From a bacterium (GTDB taxonomy: Bacteria > Sumerlaeota > Sumerlaeia > SLMS01 > JAHLLQ01), in assembly GCA_020444065.1 (NCBI GenBank), contig JAHLLQ010000008.1, positions 1 to 64,000 of the forward strand: a DNA stretch of 64,000 nucleotides, written 5' to 3'. Shown here piece after piece: positions 22,034-31,875 of this stretch. The notes under the pieces were generated by a model. The model was given only the letters and a program-made list of their open reading frames with translations, was not told the DNA's origin and made no database searches. Positions within the stretch are counted from its first letter, which is position 1. Each line of letters starts with the position of its first letter. Both the position numbers and the translations under genes were made by a program.

Positions 22034-23548
22034 ATGACTACGAAGAGGTATTTGGCGGCACTGTTCGCGACGGCAGCAGCAGCTCTGGTGGCTGTGCCGG
22101 CGTCTGCGGTCCCGACATTGGATGGCGTCATCGACCCGGGGACGGAGGGGTACACGATTCTGGATGAAGCAGCCAGCGCGACCTATGGGGCAGGTGGTAT
22201 CAGCGGGCTCTACGGCTACGTGGACGCCGACGCTCAGGAGTTGTACTTGGCAGTTCGGGGCTCGTGGCCCGATGGGGTCTACTGGGGTTCGGTGATTTTC
22301 GTTGGTCTGGGCAGCCAGGGAGGAGCCAGTTGGCCCTCGTTCACCCAGCTTCCCGTCTCAACAGACACAAACATCATGATCGGCTACACGGGCGGCAATG
22401 CGCTGCGCCCGACGATGGAGTATCCGGTGACCTACGGCATCGCGATGCGCCAGGAAGGCAGCAACACGACCGGCTCGATCAGCCTCACCAACTACACTGT
22501 CATCGATACGGTTCCCGACCCGGACGAGGCCTCGGCCGTGATGGTGCAGTTCAATTCGATTCCGAACGACGGCACGATCATCACGCATCCGTCCGGCGCG
22601 TTTGCCGGAACGCAGATCGCCTGGTCGAAGAGCGCCGACATCAGCACGAACACGGACCAGGGCTGGGAAATCAAGATCCCGTTTTCTGAAATGGGTAACG
22701 ACGCCGGCGACATCTATCGCGTTCAGGCAACATACGGCGACGCGTTGAATGTCGGCGATGCGCTTCCCTACAACGCTTCCTTCACCCAGCAGAACAATCC
22801 ACATTTCCCATCGATCGGAGCTGCCGACGATGACTTCGCGATTCTGCAGTACATCAGTCTCGACTCGGTGACGCTGGCAGATGCGGATGGGGCGGATGTT
22901 CTGGACGCGACCGCGGCCACCAACGATCCGGCGATCGATGTGCAACTCGGCACGGTTGTCGGCGCGGAACTGACTTCGGTGACGTTGGCCCAGGACGCCG
23001 GCTTCTCGCAGAACGTGCTGACTGTTGACTACACCGGGCAGACCGAAATCGCCTATACGCTGACGGCCGGCGATGGCTCGCGCGATGTCTTCGCTCGCCT
23101 GGATGCCGTCGCAGCCAGCAGCACCACAAGCGATTCGATCGTCCTGGATACGGACGTCCCCTCGGTGTCCTCCGCGCTTGCGCTGCAGGGCGGAGCGGCT
23201 ACGGACGTCTCGGCTGTTTCGCTCTCCTACACGATCGACTTCGACGAAGCGATCAATACGATCGGCAACTCCGTTTCGGTGGCTGGTCTGGATGCGGCGG
23301 CCGTTGGCCTGTCCTACAACCCAGGCACCGCCAATCTCTCCAACCTGAACATTGGCGTCACTGGAACAGGACCATACACGATCAGTATTACCGGCACCGT
23401 GGATGTCGCCGGCGACCTGACCGTGACCATCGACAACTCCATCCTCTTCGACGCGGCGGGCAACGCCGTCGATGGAGTAGCGCCGACGGACTCGGTTACG
23501 CTGACGGATCTCTCCTCCGTCGTCGACTGGCGGATGATGGAGCACTGA
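22034..23548 (+). CDS. Secreted protein of unknown function, probably sugar-related
   Basis: A 504-residue exported protein. ATG 22034 is set by AGGAGG 9 nt before it and by the signal peptide that begins there (M-T-T-K-R, hydrophobic stretch, P-A-S-A cleavage site near residue 25). The mature protein starts with a beta-rich region of about 250 residues resembling the domains that bind carbohydrate or polymer (repeated Gly, Asp, Trp), then a repetitive region of Thr/Ser/Asp-rich strands resembling bacterial Ig-like folds (about 275-490). No catalytic motif is seen. It lies between the beta-mannosidase and the activator genes. It is followed by a GC-rich hairpin at 23574-23606. Confidence 0.72.
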   Translation: MTTKRYLAALFATAAAALVAVPASAVPTLDGVIDPGTEGYTILDEAASATYGAGGISGLYGYVDADAQELYLAVRGSWPDGVYWGSVIFVGLGSQGGASWPSFTQLPVSTDTNIMIGYTGGNALRPTMEYPVTYGIAMRQEGSNTTGSISLTNYTVIDTVPDPDEASAVMVQFNSIPNDGTIITHPSGAFAGTQIAWSKSADISTNTDQGWEIKIPFSEMGNDAGDIYRVQATYGDALNVGDALPYNASFTQQNNPHFPSIGAADDDFAILQYISLDSVTLADADGADVLDATAATNDPAIDVQLGTVVGAELTSVTLAQDAGFSQNVLTVDYTGQTEIAYTLTAGDGSRDVFARLDAVAASSTTSDSIVLDTDVPSVSSALALQGGAATDVSAVSLSYTIDFDEAINTIGNSVSVAGLDAAAVGLSYNPGTANLSNLNIGVTGTGPYTISITGTVDVAGDLTVTIDNSILFDAAGNAVDGVAPTDSVTLTDLSSVVDWRMMEH

Positions 23549-23573
23549 CGCAGCAATCACAACGTAATCGAAC

Positions 23574-23606
23574 GCCGGGGCGAGACAGAATAACTCTCGC
23601 CCCGGC
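23574..23606 (+). terminator. Hairpin terminator after secreted-protein gene
   Basis: Perfect 12-bp stem: GCCGGGGCGAGA (23574-23585), 9-nt loop, TCTCGCCCCGGC (23595-23606). It begins 25 nt after the stop. Only a short T-poor tail follows, so termination may be partial. Confidence 0.65.
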
Positions 23607-23658
23607 ACTCTATTAAGGAGATACCTTCTCCACTGGACTCATACCGAGGAGGAGTGCC

Positions 23659-25044
23659 TTGCGGGTCTTGGTTCTGGACGATCAACGAGTGATGGTGGAG
23701 ATGCTGCGCCGTCTTCTGGCCGGGCATGGCTGGGACGTGACAGGCGCCCATGATCTGGAACAGGCACGCGATGCGTTCCGCGCGGATGAGTTCGATTTGC
23801 TGCTCGCTGACGTCTACCTGGCAGAAGAAAACAGCCTGCCATTCGTCTCGGAAATGCGCGCCCAGAAGCCCGGGCTTTGCTGCGTAGTAATCTCGATCGA
23901 GGACACTGAGACGCTGGCGACGAAGGCACGCGAGGCCGGAGCGGATGCCTTCTTGTCGAAGCCGCTCTCCGAGCAGGCGCTGCTGTTTACCGTGAACAAG
24001 GTGATGGAGTCGCGTGCGCAGCGTCTGCGAACTGCGGACCTCGAACGGCAACTGACCCGCGTTTATCACAGCCCCATCTTCCCGCCTGTCGTCACGCGAT
24101 CGGACCGGATGAACAGCATCATGGACTTGGCGCGTAGCGTCAGCGACGAGCTGGTTCCCGTTCTGATTTCCGGAGAGAGTGGCACCGGCAAGGAACTCGT
24201 TGCGCGCGCCGTTCATGAACTGGGCTCACGCATGCAGCGCCCGTTCGTCGAGCTTAACTGCGCAGCGATTCCGGCGACATTGGCGGAAAGCGAATTGTTC
24301 GGTCACGAGAAGGGCGCTTTCACCGGGGCGCTCGCCCGTCACAAGGGACGGCTCGAGCAGGCCGACGGTGGCACATTGTTCCTCGACGAAATCGGAGAGC
24401 TTCCGCTCGAGACACAGCCGAAGTTGCTGCGCGCGCTGCAGGAAAAGCAGTTCACGCGCGTCGGCGGCGTCACATCGACACGGTCGGACTTTCGGCTGAT
24501 CTGTGCGACGAATCGCGATCTGCTGAATGAAGTGCGCGCCGGGCGGTTTCGCGAGGATCTCTACTATCGGGTCGTCGTCTTTCCGATCGTTCTGCCTGCA
24601 CTGCGCGAACGATTGGAAGACATCGAGCCGCTGCTTGCGCACTTCTTCGCAGAGAGCGACCGCGAGCCGCCGGTTATCGATTCGGACGCCATGGACGCGC
24701 TGCGCAGTTACCACTGGCCGGGCAACATCCGAGAGCTTCGGAATTTCGCGCAGGCGGCCCAAGTGCTCTCGGTCGCGAGTGGCCGAATCGACATGCGAAC
24801 CGTACGGAAGATTCTCCCTGGGCTGGGGTCCGTGCCATCCACGCGCCACTTCGTTGAGGGGGATGTTCCGGGGCGGCGGCCCGTTCGCAAGCTGGCCGAT
24901 GTGGAGCGCGAGGAAATCCTGCACGCACTGAGTTACTTCGAAGGCGACGTGACGCGCGCCGCAGTAGAACTCGGAATGGGGCGTACGACTCTCTATCGCT
25001 ATCTGAAGGACCACGGCATCTCGCCGCAGGATTACTCTTCCTGA
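23659..25044 (+). CDS. NtrC-family sigma-54 response regulator
   Basis: A 461-residue three-domain activator. Receiver domain 1-120 (acidic pocket D7, D8, phospho-acceptor D51, Lys near 101), AAA+ domain about 135-370 with G-E-S-G-T-G-K-E (Walker A), the sigma-54 contact loop G-A-F-T-G-A, and L-F-L-D-E-I-G-E (Walker B), then a Fis-type helix-turn-helix at 415-455 (V-T-R-A-A-V-E-L-G-M-G-R-T-T-L-Y-R-Y-L). Translation starts at TTG 23659 behind GAGGAGGAG. It should activate sigma-54 promoters; two fit nearby (19273 and 27433). Its 3' end overlaps the convergent histidine kinase gene by 13 nt, which suggests the two are partners. Confidence 0.93.
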   Translation: MRVLVLDDQRVMVEMLRRLLAGHGWDVTGAHDLEQARDAFRADEFDLLLADVYLAEENSLPFVSEMRAQKPGLCCVVISIEDTETLATKAREAGADAFLSKPLSEQALLFTVNKVMESRAQRLRTADLERQLTRVYHSPIFPPVVTRSDRMNSIMDLARSVSDELVPVLISGESGTGKELVARAVHELGSRMQRPFVELNCAAIPATLAESELFGHEKGAFTGALARHKGRLEQADGGTLFLDEIGELPLETQPKLLRALQEKQFTRVGGVTSTRSDFRLICATNRDLLNEVRAGRFREDLYYRVVVFPIVLPALRERLEDIEPLLAHFFAESDREPPVIDSDAMDALRSYHWPGNIRELRNFAQAAQVLSVASGRIDMRTVRKILPGLGSVPSTRHFVEGDVPGRRPVRKLADVEREEILHALSYFEGDVTRAAVELGMGRTTLYRYLKDHGISPQDYSS

Positions 25045-27389
25045 TCCAACATGCATCGATACGCGGATCGTATCTTTGCGGCCAGATCATTCGCTTCGCT
25101 TTCGTTCGAGTTCCGCGCGGCTGTCATCAATGCGCGGGCCGATTCCTCGATCGCTGTGAAGCCCGTCTGCGCATTGATCCCCGCCATGGCGTGGGCGGTT
25201 CGTTCGACCACACGCCAGTCCTTTGATTCCATCGCAGGGGCCAGCGCCTTGAGCTGATCCTCCATGTCGGCGATATAGAATTCTCGAAGCGTCTCATCGA
25301 GGGCTGGTGCTTTCGGCGCGGGCGGGGGAGAGGTTTCACCTGGCGGAAGAACGTCGCGCAGAACCGCCGCCAGTTGCTCCAGGCGAATAGGCTTCAGAAT
25401 GGCGCCGTCCATTCCGGCATCGCGCGCTTCCTGAGCAATATTTCCGGCGGTTCCGGCACTCACCGCAATGAGCGGCGTCTGCGATTCCTCCCCAGGGAGT
25501 GTACGAATCCGACGCGCGATCTCAAACCCATCCATGCCCGGCAGATGCACATCCAGTAGAACGACGTCGTAGTTCCTGTTGCCCGACGAGATCATCTGCA
25601 GCGCGCGTGGCCCATCTTCCGCCGCGTCGCAACGCGCACCGAGTTCCGCAAGGAAACCCTCCAGCACGAACCGATTGAGCCGTTGATCTTCGACGATCAG
25701 GACGTTCCGCCCCGCGAGCAAATGCGGATCGCTATTGCACTGGCCGATGGGGTTCTCGCCGTTTGAAGGCTGGGGGTTCTTTGGTTCTCGTGTGGGGAGA
25801 GTCACCCAGAACGTCGAGCCACTCGCGGCATTGCGACGGTAACCAATCTCGCCACCGAGGAGGTGAACGAGTTGGCGGCTGATGGCGAGGCCGAGGCCCG
25901 AGCCATCTGTGCGATCAGAATCGCGAATCTGAACGAATGGAATGAAGAGTTGTTCGACCTTCTCCTCCTCGATTCCAATGCCAGTGTCGGAGACTTCGAT
26001 CAGGATTTCCTCGTCGCCCCTCATTCCGAGGCGCAACTCGATGTGGCCTTCCGCAGTGAACTTCACCGCGTTACCCAGCAGATTGAACAGAATCTGGCGG
26101 AGGCGATTGGCATCCGTGTGAATCCAGCGATCCGCCGCCGGTTCCACGCGAATGTCGATTGTGAGCCCTTTCTCCGAGGCTGCGGCAGCCAGAATCTCGC
26201 CCACCTCTCTGACAATGCCGGCGACTTCGACATCCGATTCGTTGATGCTCAGCATCCCCGCTTCGATCCGCGCGATATCGAGCAGATCGTTGAGCAAGAC
26301 CAGCAGATGCTCGGCGCTTGTTCCAATGGCCGATACATATCGGGTCTGTATCTCTTCCAGGCGGGTACGACGCAGCAATTCGCATGCACCCATGATGCCA
26401 TTCATCGGCGTGCGGAGTTCATGGCTGACGCTACTGAGGAAGCGTGTCTTGGCACGATCCGCGGACTCGGCGGCATCCTTCGCCTCGCGCAATTCGATCT
26501 CGGCGCGCTTGCGCTCGATGATGTTTCCCAGCAGCGCCGCGTAGATCGCGATCAACTCCTGGCGTTCTTTGTTGAGAGGCGCCCCCGACAGGCCCGCATC
26601 GTTCACGAACACGCCGACCGGTCGCTCCATCGATTCGATCGGCGTCAGAACAATCCACCCACCGCCGATCATCACGGTTTTCTCACCGTCCCAGTAATTG
26701 TGCTCGCCCTGCGTGACGAAGTACGGCGCCTGGTGATCCCACGTCATGTGAAAGTGCTGGCGCCAAAGGTCGTTGAGGGGGAATTGCAGGCTGTGCTCAG
26801 CGATGGTCCGGCCTTGCTCATCCGTACCGTAGGTTCCGGTGATGAGTTCCGGGCCCTGCAAGTAAAGAGAGCAGCGCTCCAGGCCCAGGCGTTCGCGAGC
26901 GGCCGTGACCGCGCCGTGGTAGACTTCATCGACTGTCGAGCAGGCAAGTAGTTCCTGCGCGATGCGAATAACTTCGCGCAGGCCACGGATCAAAGGGTCC
27001 GCGCTTGTGGGGATGGACGACTGCAATCGGAGGAGCGAAGCGCCTTGCTTTCGCAAGAGTTCCAATTCATCGCTGTCAATCTGGCGGCGTGAAGTTCCGG
27101 CGGCGGTCGCCAGAATCAGGACAGTCGTTTCGCTCAGATCGAGCGCACCAAGGGAAGAGACCATATTCTTGTGTGGCTCGGGAAGTTCAATTTCCAGAAA
27201 ATCGGTCCGTATGGAATGCGAGGTTCCCGCATCAAGAACCTCATCGACAAGGGAGTGATCGAGATTTCGTCCGGCAAGGACTTGCATTCCCTTCCCGGTC
27301 GATTGGAGAATGGCACCGGAGTGGGCGCCCACGCGCCCGATGCAGTAGTCCAGATACGCTTGCAGAGGAGAATTGCATTCGCCATTCAT
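25032..27389 (-). CDS. Hybrid sensor histidine kinase with receiver and HPt domains
   Basis: A 785-residue phosphorelay kinase with no clear transmembrane segment. It has two GAF-like sensor regions (about 5-110 and 150-290), a HisKA with S-H-E-L-R-T-P-M-N-G (phospho-His near 322), HATPase (N, G1 D-T-G-I-G-I, G2 G-S-G-L-G-L boxes, about 430-540), a receiver domain (about 560-680, acceptor Asp in V-L-L-D-V-H-L-P-G), and a C-terminal HPt with A-H-A-M-A-G-I-N near 750. The HPt could pass phosphate to the convergent NtrC-type regulator. Lack of membrane segments suggests a cytoplasmic ligand. It is divergent from the long sugar operon, with 129 nt between them. Confidence 0.9.
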   Translation of the reverse strand: MNGECNSPLQAYLDYCIGRVGAHSGAILQSTGKGMQVLAGRNLDHSLVDEVLDAGTSHSIRTDFLEIELPEPHKNMVSSLGALDLSETTVLILATAAGTSRRQIDSDELELLRKQGASLLRLQSSIPTSADPLIRGLREVIRIAQELLACSTVDEVYHGAVTAARERLGLERCSLYLQGPELITGTYGTDEQGRTIAEHSLQFPLNDLWRQHFHMTWDHQAPYFVTQGEHNYWDGEKTVMIGGGWIVLTPIESMERPVGVFVNDAGLSGAPLNKERQELIAIYAALLGNIIERKRAEIELREAKDAAESADRAKTRFLSSVSHELRTPMNGIMGACELLRRTRLEEIQTRYVSAIGTSAEHLLVLLNDLLDIARIEAGMLSINESDVEVAGIVREVGEILAAAASEKGLTIDIRVEPAADRWIHTDANRLRQILFNLLGNAVKFTAEGHIELRLGMRGDEEILIEVSDTGIGIEEEKVEQLFIPFVQIRDSDRTDGSGLGLAISRQLVHLLGGEIGYRRNAASGSTFWVTLPTREPKNPQPSNGENPIGQCNSDPHLLAGRNVLIVEDQRLNRFVLEGFLAELGARCDAAEDGPRALQMISSGNRNYDVVLLDVHLPGMDGFEIARRIRTLPGEESQTPLIAVSAGTAGNIAQEARDAGMDGAILKPIRLEQLAAVLRDVLPPGETSPPPAPKAPALDETLREFYIADMEDQLKALAPAMESKDWRVVERTAHAMAGINAQTGFTAIEESARALMTAARNSNESEANDLAAKIRSAYRCMLDQEE

Positions 27390-27432
27390 GAGAAACTCCG
27401 CCGGCCGGGCAGGGGTGAAAAGACCTGACCCC

Positions 27433-27448
27433 TGGCATATCGATTGCT
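27433..27448 (+). promoter_or_regulatory. Sigma-54 promoter of the long sugar operon
   Basis: CTGGCAT-N5-TTGCT: -24 TGGCA (27433-27437) and -12 TTGCT (27444-27448), with the exact sigma-54 spacing and only small departures from TGGCACG-N4-TTGCW. Predicted RNA start near 27459, 60 nt before the GTG start at 27519. The NtrC-family activator gene is 2.4 kb away. Confidence 0.75.
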
Positions 27449-27518
27449 CAATTCAGGCACAGATAGGTTTCCGTGCCAATCTTTCATTTCCCAGCAAATT
27501 GCTGGAGGGAGGCAGAAA

Positions 27519-28451
27519 GTGAAGCGGATTTTCTTCTGTGCTTTCGTCGTCGTGAATTTGATGCTCTTGGCATCCGCGCGCGCCGATGTTGTCTTGTACG
27601 AGATGACCCCATCGAACATGACGGACTGGAAGTCTGGAGGGGCCACAGTCTCGCTTGCTCGCCCCGGCGTCATCTCCATTACCGAATCGAACCCGAGCGG
27701 GGGGTGGGGCGATGCGTTGCTCGATGCGCGTCTCCCATACCTCAATTCTGCGATGCTTGAAGTCAATGTCGACAAGGTCCATGCCGGTGCGTTCACCGTG
27801 CAGGGACTCGCCTTTGTGAATGGCGAAATCGTCAAGACGATCGACATGGTGAAAGACCGCGCGCTTGGCGGACAGGTTCTCATTTCGATGGCGGCCCAAC
27901 CATTGCCGGAAAACACGCAGTACCTGCTATTGAAGATCTGGGCTGTGAACGCGGAGGGGGCGCGTGTCGATATTTCGAGCCTGCGCTACTACCTCCCCGA
28001 CAAGACCGGAAATGGCCACTCAACGCGTGTGATTCTCCCGCACAATTGGGAGAAGGATGGTTTGCTCGCAATGCAGCGCGGCGAGAATACACGCCTTCTG
28101 TTGGAGCCAGGCAGAACCTATGGCTCAACGATGTCGGATGCCGCCTTCGACGTGTCGCCAAAGGACTCGATTCTGATTCGCTACGGTGAATTGAAGAATG
28201 GTCGTAGCGCCGTGCAACTCATTGCGTTCGACAAGGACGGGAAGTACCTCGATTCCGTGCAGGTTCTGCGGACTGACGCCCCGGGAATGCAGATCGTTCG
28301 CTTGAGCGATCTGAAGTGGCCGGAGGGCACAAGTAGTTATCGTATCAAGATCTGGTTGGAGGGCGACCCCTCCGCTTCTCTTGTGCTGGATGGAATCGCA
28401 ATCATCGGTGGCCTCGGTGCTCCGGTCGATTCAACGAGTGGGAAACGCTGA
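27519..28451 (+). CDS. Secreted protein of unknown function
   Basis: A 310-residue exported protein. GTG 27519 is chosen: GGAGGGAGG lies 6 nt before it and a signal peptide begins there (K-R, 15 hydrophobic residues, A-S-A-R-A cleavage near 22). The mature part is beta-rich, with two similar halves that each begin with V-L/I-L-Y/F and contain a W-P/A-x-G segment, suggesting two carbohydrate-binding-like beta-sandwiches. No catalytic motif is seen. It is the first gene behind the sigma-54 promoter. A secreted glycosidase gene follows after 12 nt. Confidence 0.68.
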   Translation: MKRIFFCAFVVVNLMLLASARADVVLYEMTPSNMTDWKSGGATVSLARPGVISITESNPSGGWGDALLDARLPYLNSAMLEVNVDKVHAGAFTVQGLAFVNGEIVKTIDMVKDRALGGQVLISMAAQPLPENTQYLLLKIWAVNAEGARVDISSLRYYLPDKTGNGHSTRVILPHNWEKDGLLAMQRGENTRLLLEPGRTYGSTMSDAAFDVSPKDSILIRYGELKNGRSAVQLIAFDKDGKYLDSVQVLRTDAPGMQIVRLSDLKWPEGTSSYRIKIWLEGDPSASLVLDGIAIIGGLGAPVDSTSGKR

Positions 28452-28463
28452 TCGGAGGGCACT

Positions 28464-31400
28464 GTGCCCAGTGAGAACAGGATCATTCTTCTCCTTCTGG
28501 CGATTCTTGCGTGTGGCCTGACTGCCGCGGGAAAAGAAGCTGAGAGTGGAGCACCGGCCCGCGCCGTTTACTTCTCCTCGCCAGGCGAGAGTGTGCCGAA
28601 CGGGATTGCGGCAATCGAAGGCATCACCATTGGGAGCGCCGATGATTTTTGGCCCCAGCTTATCGATGCACTCGAGCACAATCGCACTGCGATTATTGGC
28701 GATTCAGAGCGCTTTCCGGTCGAGAATTGGGGTTTGCTCTCCGCGTTTCTGGAAGAAGGTGGCCGCGCGATCTTCATCGGACGGAGCCCCCTGGAGTCAC
28801 GCCTGCAGACGCACAACGACGAACTCGTGACGCGCGAGGAGTTGGAAAAGCAACTGCGCGCCTCGGCGAACGCCGTCGCTGGATTTAGTGAACTGAGCGA
28901 GTGGCAACATTGTCGAAATCACAAGCCAATCGAATCCGAGCCAACCCCCACCCGAATCATCGGCAGCGACTGGCCGGCGGTCAGCGCATTTGCGCGCGAC
29001 TTGGACGAAGCGGACTATCTCGAGCGGCGATTCGCTTCAGGCACGTTGGAGGATGGTGTTGCGTTGGCGTTCAGCGCGCGCGGAACGAGTACCACAACCC
29101 GCCTGTCGCTTGTTTGTCGCGAAAGCGATGGATCGCATTGGCAAACCGTTCTGACGCTTAGCGATCAGTGGCAGGATTTCATTCTTCACCCACAGCAGTT
29201 CCAGTACTACTGGGGAGGCGAAAACCGCGGCGGCGCGGACGACACGCTGCACCTCGCGAATGCGGATTACCTTAGCATCGGCCTGGACATGCACCTGGGC
29301 CCACAGATGCCTGGCGACCATCGCTATTCGTTGTCCGAGGTGCGCACAGTGATCGATCCCCGTCCGGCGAATCGGCTGGGTTGGTGGCCGGACTGGATGC
29401 TTGTTTCGCCTCCGGTTCGCCGGTACGAGACCTTTGCAACCAGCATCGTTCCAATGCACGGCGGTGAACCGATCGAACTGAACGCGGTGATTGGTTCGCC
29501 GTTGCCGCGGGCACTCGGCACCGGTGGTGAAGCCGCTGCGCCGTATCGTTGGATACCGATCTACGAAGCACTCAATGCCGAAGGAGAGAACGTTGGGTGG
29601 CCGGTTTCAATATACGTTGAACCTGACGAGGAAGGGCGAATCCGGAAGCGCTGGGCATGGATCGGCGTCGACGAAGCGACGGTCTCCGACGAGGTGCTTG
29701 TTGCGCTTGTTGAGACTGCCTTGGAGGAAATCGAAAAGCCGGCGTATCTCTTCAAGGCAGGCAGTCCGAAATTCATCTACTTGCCTGACGAGAAGATTCG
29801 CGTCCAGGCAACCATTATCGGCGACGCACCGGACGCCACGATTGCCGCGAAAATCCTCGATGGCGAGTCACACATCGTCACGGAGTTGGTTGTACACCAG
29901 CATTCGATCGACGAATTACTTCCCGTTCCGAGTTATGAATCGGCCAAAGACCTGACAGTTGAGTTGCAACTGAATCCCGACTCAGCCGCTGCCGATACTA
30001 TTCGCCAACAAGTGCTCGTGCTGCCGCTGGAAGTTCCAAACGATGACGAATGGTTGCAGACCGCAAATGGCTATTTCGTTTCGGATGGCGAACCCGTCTA
30101 CCTGAACGGTGTTAACTACTGGCCACGGACAACGAATGGAGTTCTCGAGAACGAATGGCATTCGCATTGGTTAGAGCCGGGCATCTTCTCGCCGGAATTG
30201 ATTGAGGCAGAACTCGATCGCCTGGCACGTGCAGGAGTGAACGCGATTGCACTGCAATACCACGAGAAAACCCAGGCTCCGCAGCTCTGGTTCGTGGCCG
30301 AACAAGCCCAGCGCCGAGGGATTCGAATCGTTGCGTTCATTGGTTTCCTGCAGCCGATCTGGCAGGAACTGAATCGCGGTATGGCACTGGTGGACGAAGC
30401 GCGCCTCGATCGCTTCCCCACGATTGCGGCGATCGATCTGGCCTGGGAACCGCACCTTGGCGATCACGATGGCCGTCGCCGATTCGATGCGGACTGGCGC
30501 GATTGGCTAGTGGAGCAATTCGGTTCGCTGGAACACGCATGCGAAGTTTATGACCTCTGGCGCGATGACGATGGGCTCGTAACGAATCCGCCGGACGAAG
30601 AGCTCAAGACCGATGGGCCGCACCGCGCCCGCATAGCGCTCTATCGCCGATTCGTCGATGACTGGACGAGCCGGAAGTACGGCGAACTGAAGCGCCTCCT
30701 CCGTGATCGCGGCGTGCGTCAGTTGCTTTCTGCACGCAGCGGCTATGGTGGCACCGGCAACGATTGGGCGGATCCGCTGATGCCCATCGATCTTGGCGCG
30801 GGCGCCTACCACTTGGATTTCATTTCGCCCGAGAACTACATGATCAGCGGAGGGCTGGACAAGTTTCTCGAAGGCGCCTTCATTGTTCAATACGGGCGCG
30901 GAGTCAGCGGCGGTAAGCCCGTCGTGTGGTTGGAGTATGGAGTGTCCGTCGGTAAGCAGCCCATGGCGGGCGATCTGGGAAATCAACAACGCTACTACGC
31001 AAACATGCACGAGTTGCTGTACCAATCTGCATCGGCCGGCGGGTTCGCATGGTGGTTCCCTTCCGGTTGGCGCGTGGAGGAATCGAGCGACTACGGCGTG
31101 ATCGATTACGACGGAACGTGGCGACCGGCGGGGGAGGAGATCGGGCGATTCTCGAAGCGGCTGCAGGACGAAGGCCTGCGGACAATCGATGATTGGGACG
31201 GCTCCACGTTCGAGCGATTCAAGAACGCACGCGGGATTTCTGCCCTTTGGGAAGAGCACCGCAGCGGGGCGCTGAATCAACTGGAGCACAACGAGCTGGA
31301 GGAGATGCGCCCCGAAGGATTCGGTGTTTCAACTTCCAAAGGCGGGTTCATCGGTGTCGGGAAAGTGCCCCTGAACGCGCCCATGCCGATCGAAGGTGTG

Positions 31401-31751
31401 AACGCGGAATGGGACAACATCCTCAGCAATGGCCGGGCGGTGTCGCATCGCTACGGTGCGCCAGTCGAAGTCGGAACCGGGGAAGCGCTCAGCATTGAAC
31501 TCGTGAATAGCTCATGGAGAATGTGGGCTGCGGGCGATGTCTCGGTCCATATCGTCTCGCCGAGCAATGAAGCGAGCACGATCTCGTTGTCCACCGAGGT
31601 GGCTCCGCTGACGGCCACGTCGGTCGAGTTCACCGCCGACGAAATCGGTGAGTACCGCCTGCGGGCAGCGCTGGATGGAGTTGGCGAATTCGGTCAGCCA
31701 TTGATTCTGAAGGTCGCCGACCAGTCCCAAATCGGCACTGAACCGTTCTGA
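28464..31751 (+). CDS. Secreted glycoside hydrolase with TIM barrel, clan A-like
   Basis: A 1,095-residue protein with a signal peptide at the GTG start (hydrophobic 7-22). Residues 30-520 are beta-rich and unassigned. Residues about 530-880 form a barrel-like region: G-V-N-Y-W-P near 550, A-W-E662-P near barrel strand 4 (acid/base candidate) and W-L-E824-Y-G near strand 7 (nucleophile candidate), the two-Glu pattern of clan GH-A (GH5, GH42 and relatives). Residues 960-1095 look like a beta-sandwich. No exact family is assigned. It lies between the secreted protein gene (12 nt) and the pseudopilin (124 nt). Probably cuts an extracellular polysaccharide, perhaps mannan-containing. Confidence 0.7.
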   Translation: MPSENRIILLLLAILACGLTAAGKEAESGAPARAVYFSSPGESVPNGIAAIEGITIGSADDFWPQLIDALEHNRTAIIGDSERFPVENWGLLSAFLEEGGRAIFIGRSPLESRLQTHNDELVTREELEKQLRASANAVAGFSELSEWQHCRNHKPIESEPTPTRIIGSDWPAVSAFARDLDEADYLERRFASGTLEDGVALAFSARGTSTTTRLSLVCRESDGSHWQTVLTLSDQWQDFILHPQQFQYYWGGENRGGADDTLHLANADYLSIGLDMHLGPQMPGDHRYSLSEVRTVIDPRPANRLGWWPDWMLVSPPVRRYETFATSIVPMHGGEPIELNAVIGSPLPRALGTGGEAAAPYRWIPIYEALNAEGENVGWPVSIYVEPDEEGRIRKRWAWIGVDEATVSDEVLVALVETALEEIEKPAYLFKAGSPKFIYLPDEKIRVQATIIGDAPDATIAAKILDGESHIVTELVVHQHSIDELLPVPSYESAKDLTVELQLNPDSAAADTIRQQVLVLPLEVPNDDEWLQTANGYFVSDGEPVYLNGVNYWPRTTNGVLENEWHSHWLEPGIFSPELIEAELDRLARAGVNAIALQYHEKTQAPQLWFVAEQAQRRGIRIVAFIGFLQPIWQELNRGMALVDEARLDRFPTIAAIDLAWEPHLGDHDGRRRFDADWRDWLVEQFGSLEHACEVYDLWRDDDGLVTNPPDEELKTDGPHRARIALYRRFVDDWTSRKYGELKRLLRDRGVRQLLSARSGYGGTGNDWADPLMPIDLGAGAYHLDFISPENYMISGGLDKFLEGAFIVQYGRGVSGGKPVVWLEYGVSVGKQPMAGDLGNQQRYYANMHELLYQSASAGGFAWWFPSGWRVEESSDYGVIDYDGTWRPAGEEIGRFSKRLQDEGLRTIDDWDGSTFERFKNARGISALWEEHRSGALNQLEHNELEEMRPEGFGVSTSKGGFIGVGKVPLNAPMPIEGVNAEWDNILSNGRAVSHRYGAPVEVGTGEALSIELVNSSWRMWAAGDVSVHIVSPSNEASTISLSTEVAPLTATSVEFTADEIGEYRLRAALDGVGEFGQPLILKVADQSQIGTEPF

Positions 31752-31875
31752 TCGTGGTCCCAATCTGGTACGGCCGCCGCGGGCGACCTGTTCTGCCGCG
31801 GAAACGCCAAGGCACGGTTGTTGAAGAGGGATTCACCGGAGCATTAACCCAAGGGGTCTGGAAGGAAGGAGAACG

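Noticed and set aside
22358-23608. Long minus-strand open frame opposite the secreted protein
   Set aside because: Low-complexity Arg/Val/Asp composition from a GC-rich complement; the plus gene has a strong ribosome-binding site and signal peptide.
31767-31782. Third sigma-54 promoter before the pseudopilin gene
   Set aside because: The -24 half (TGGTACG) fits but the -12 half lacks TT before GC; chance or a weak site.
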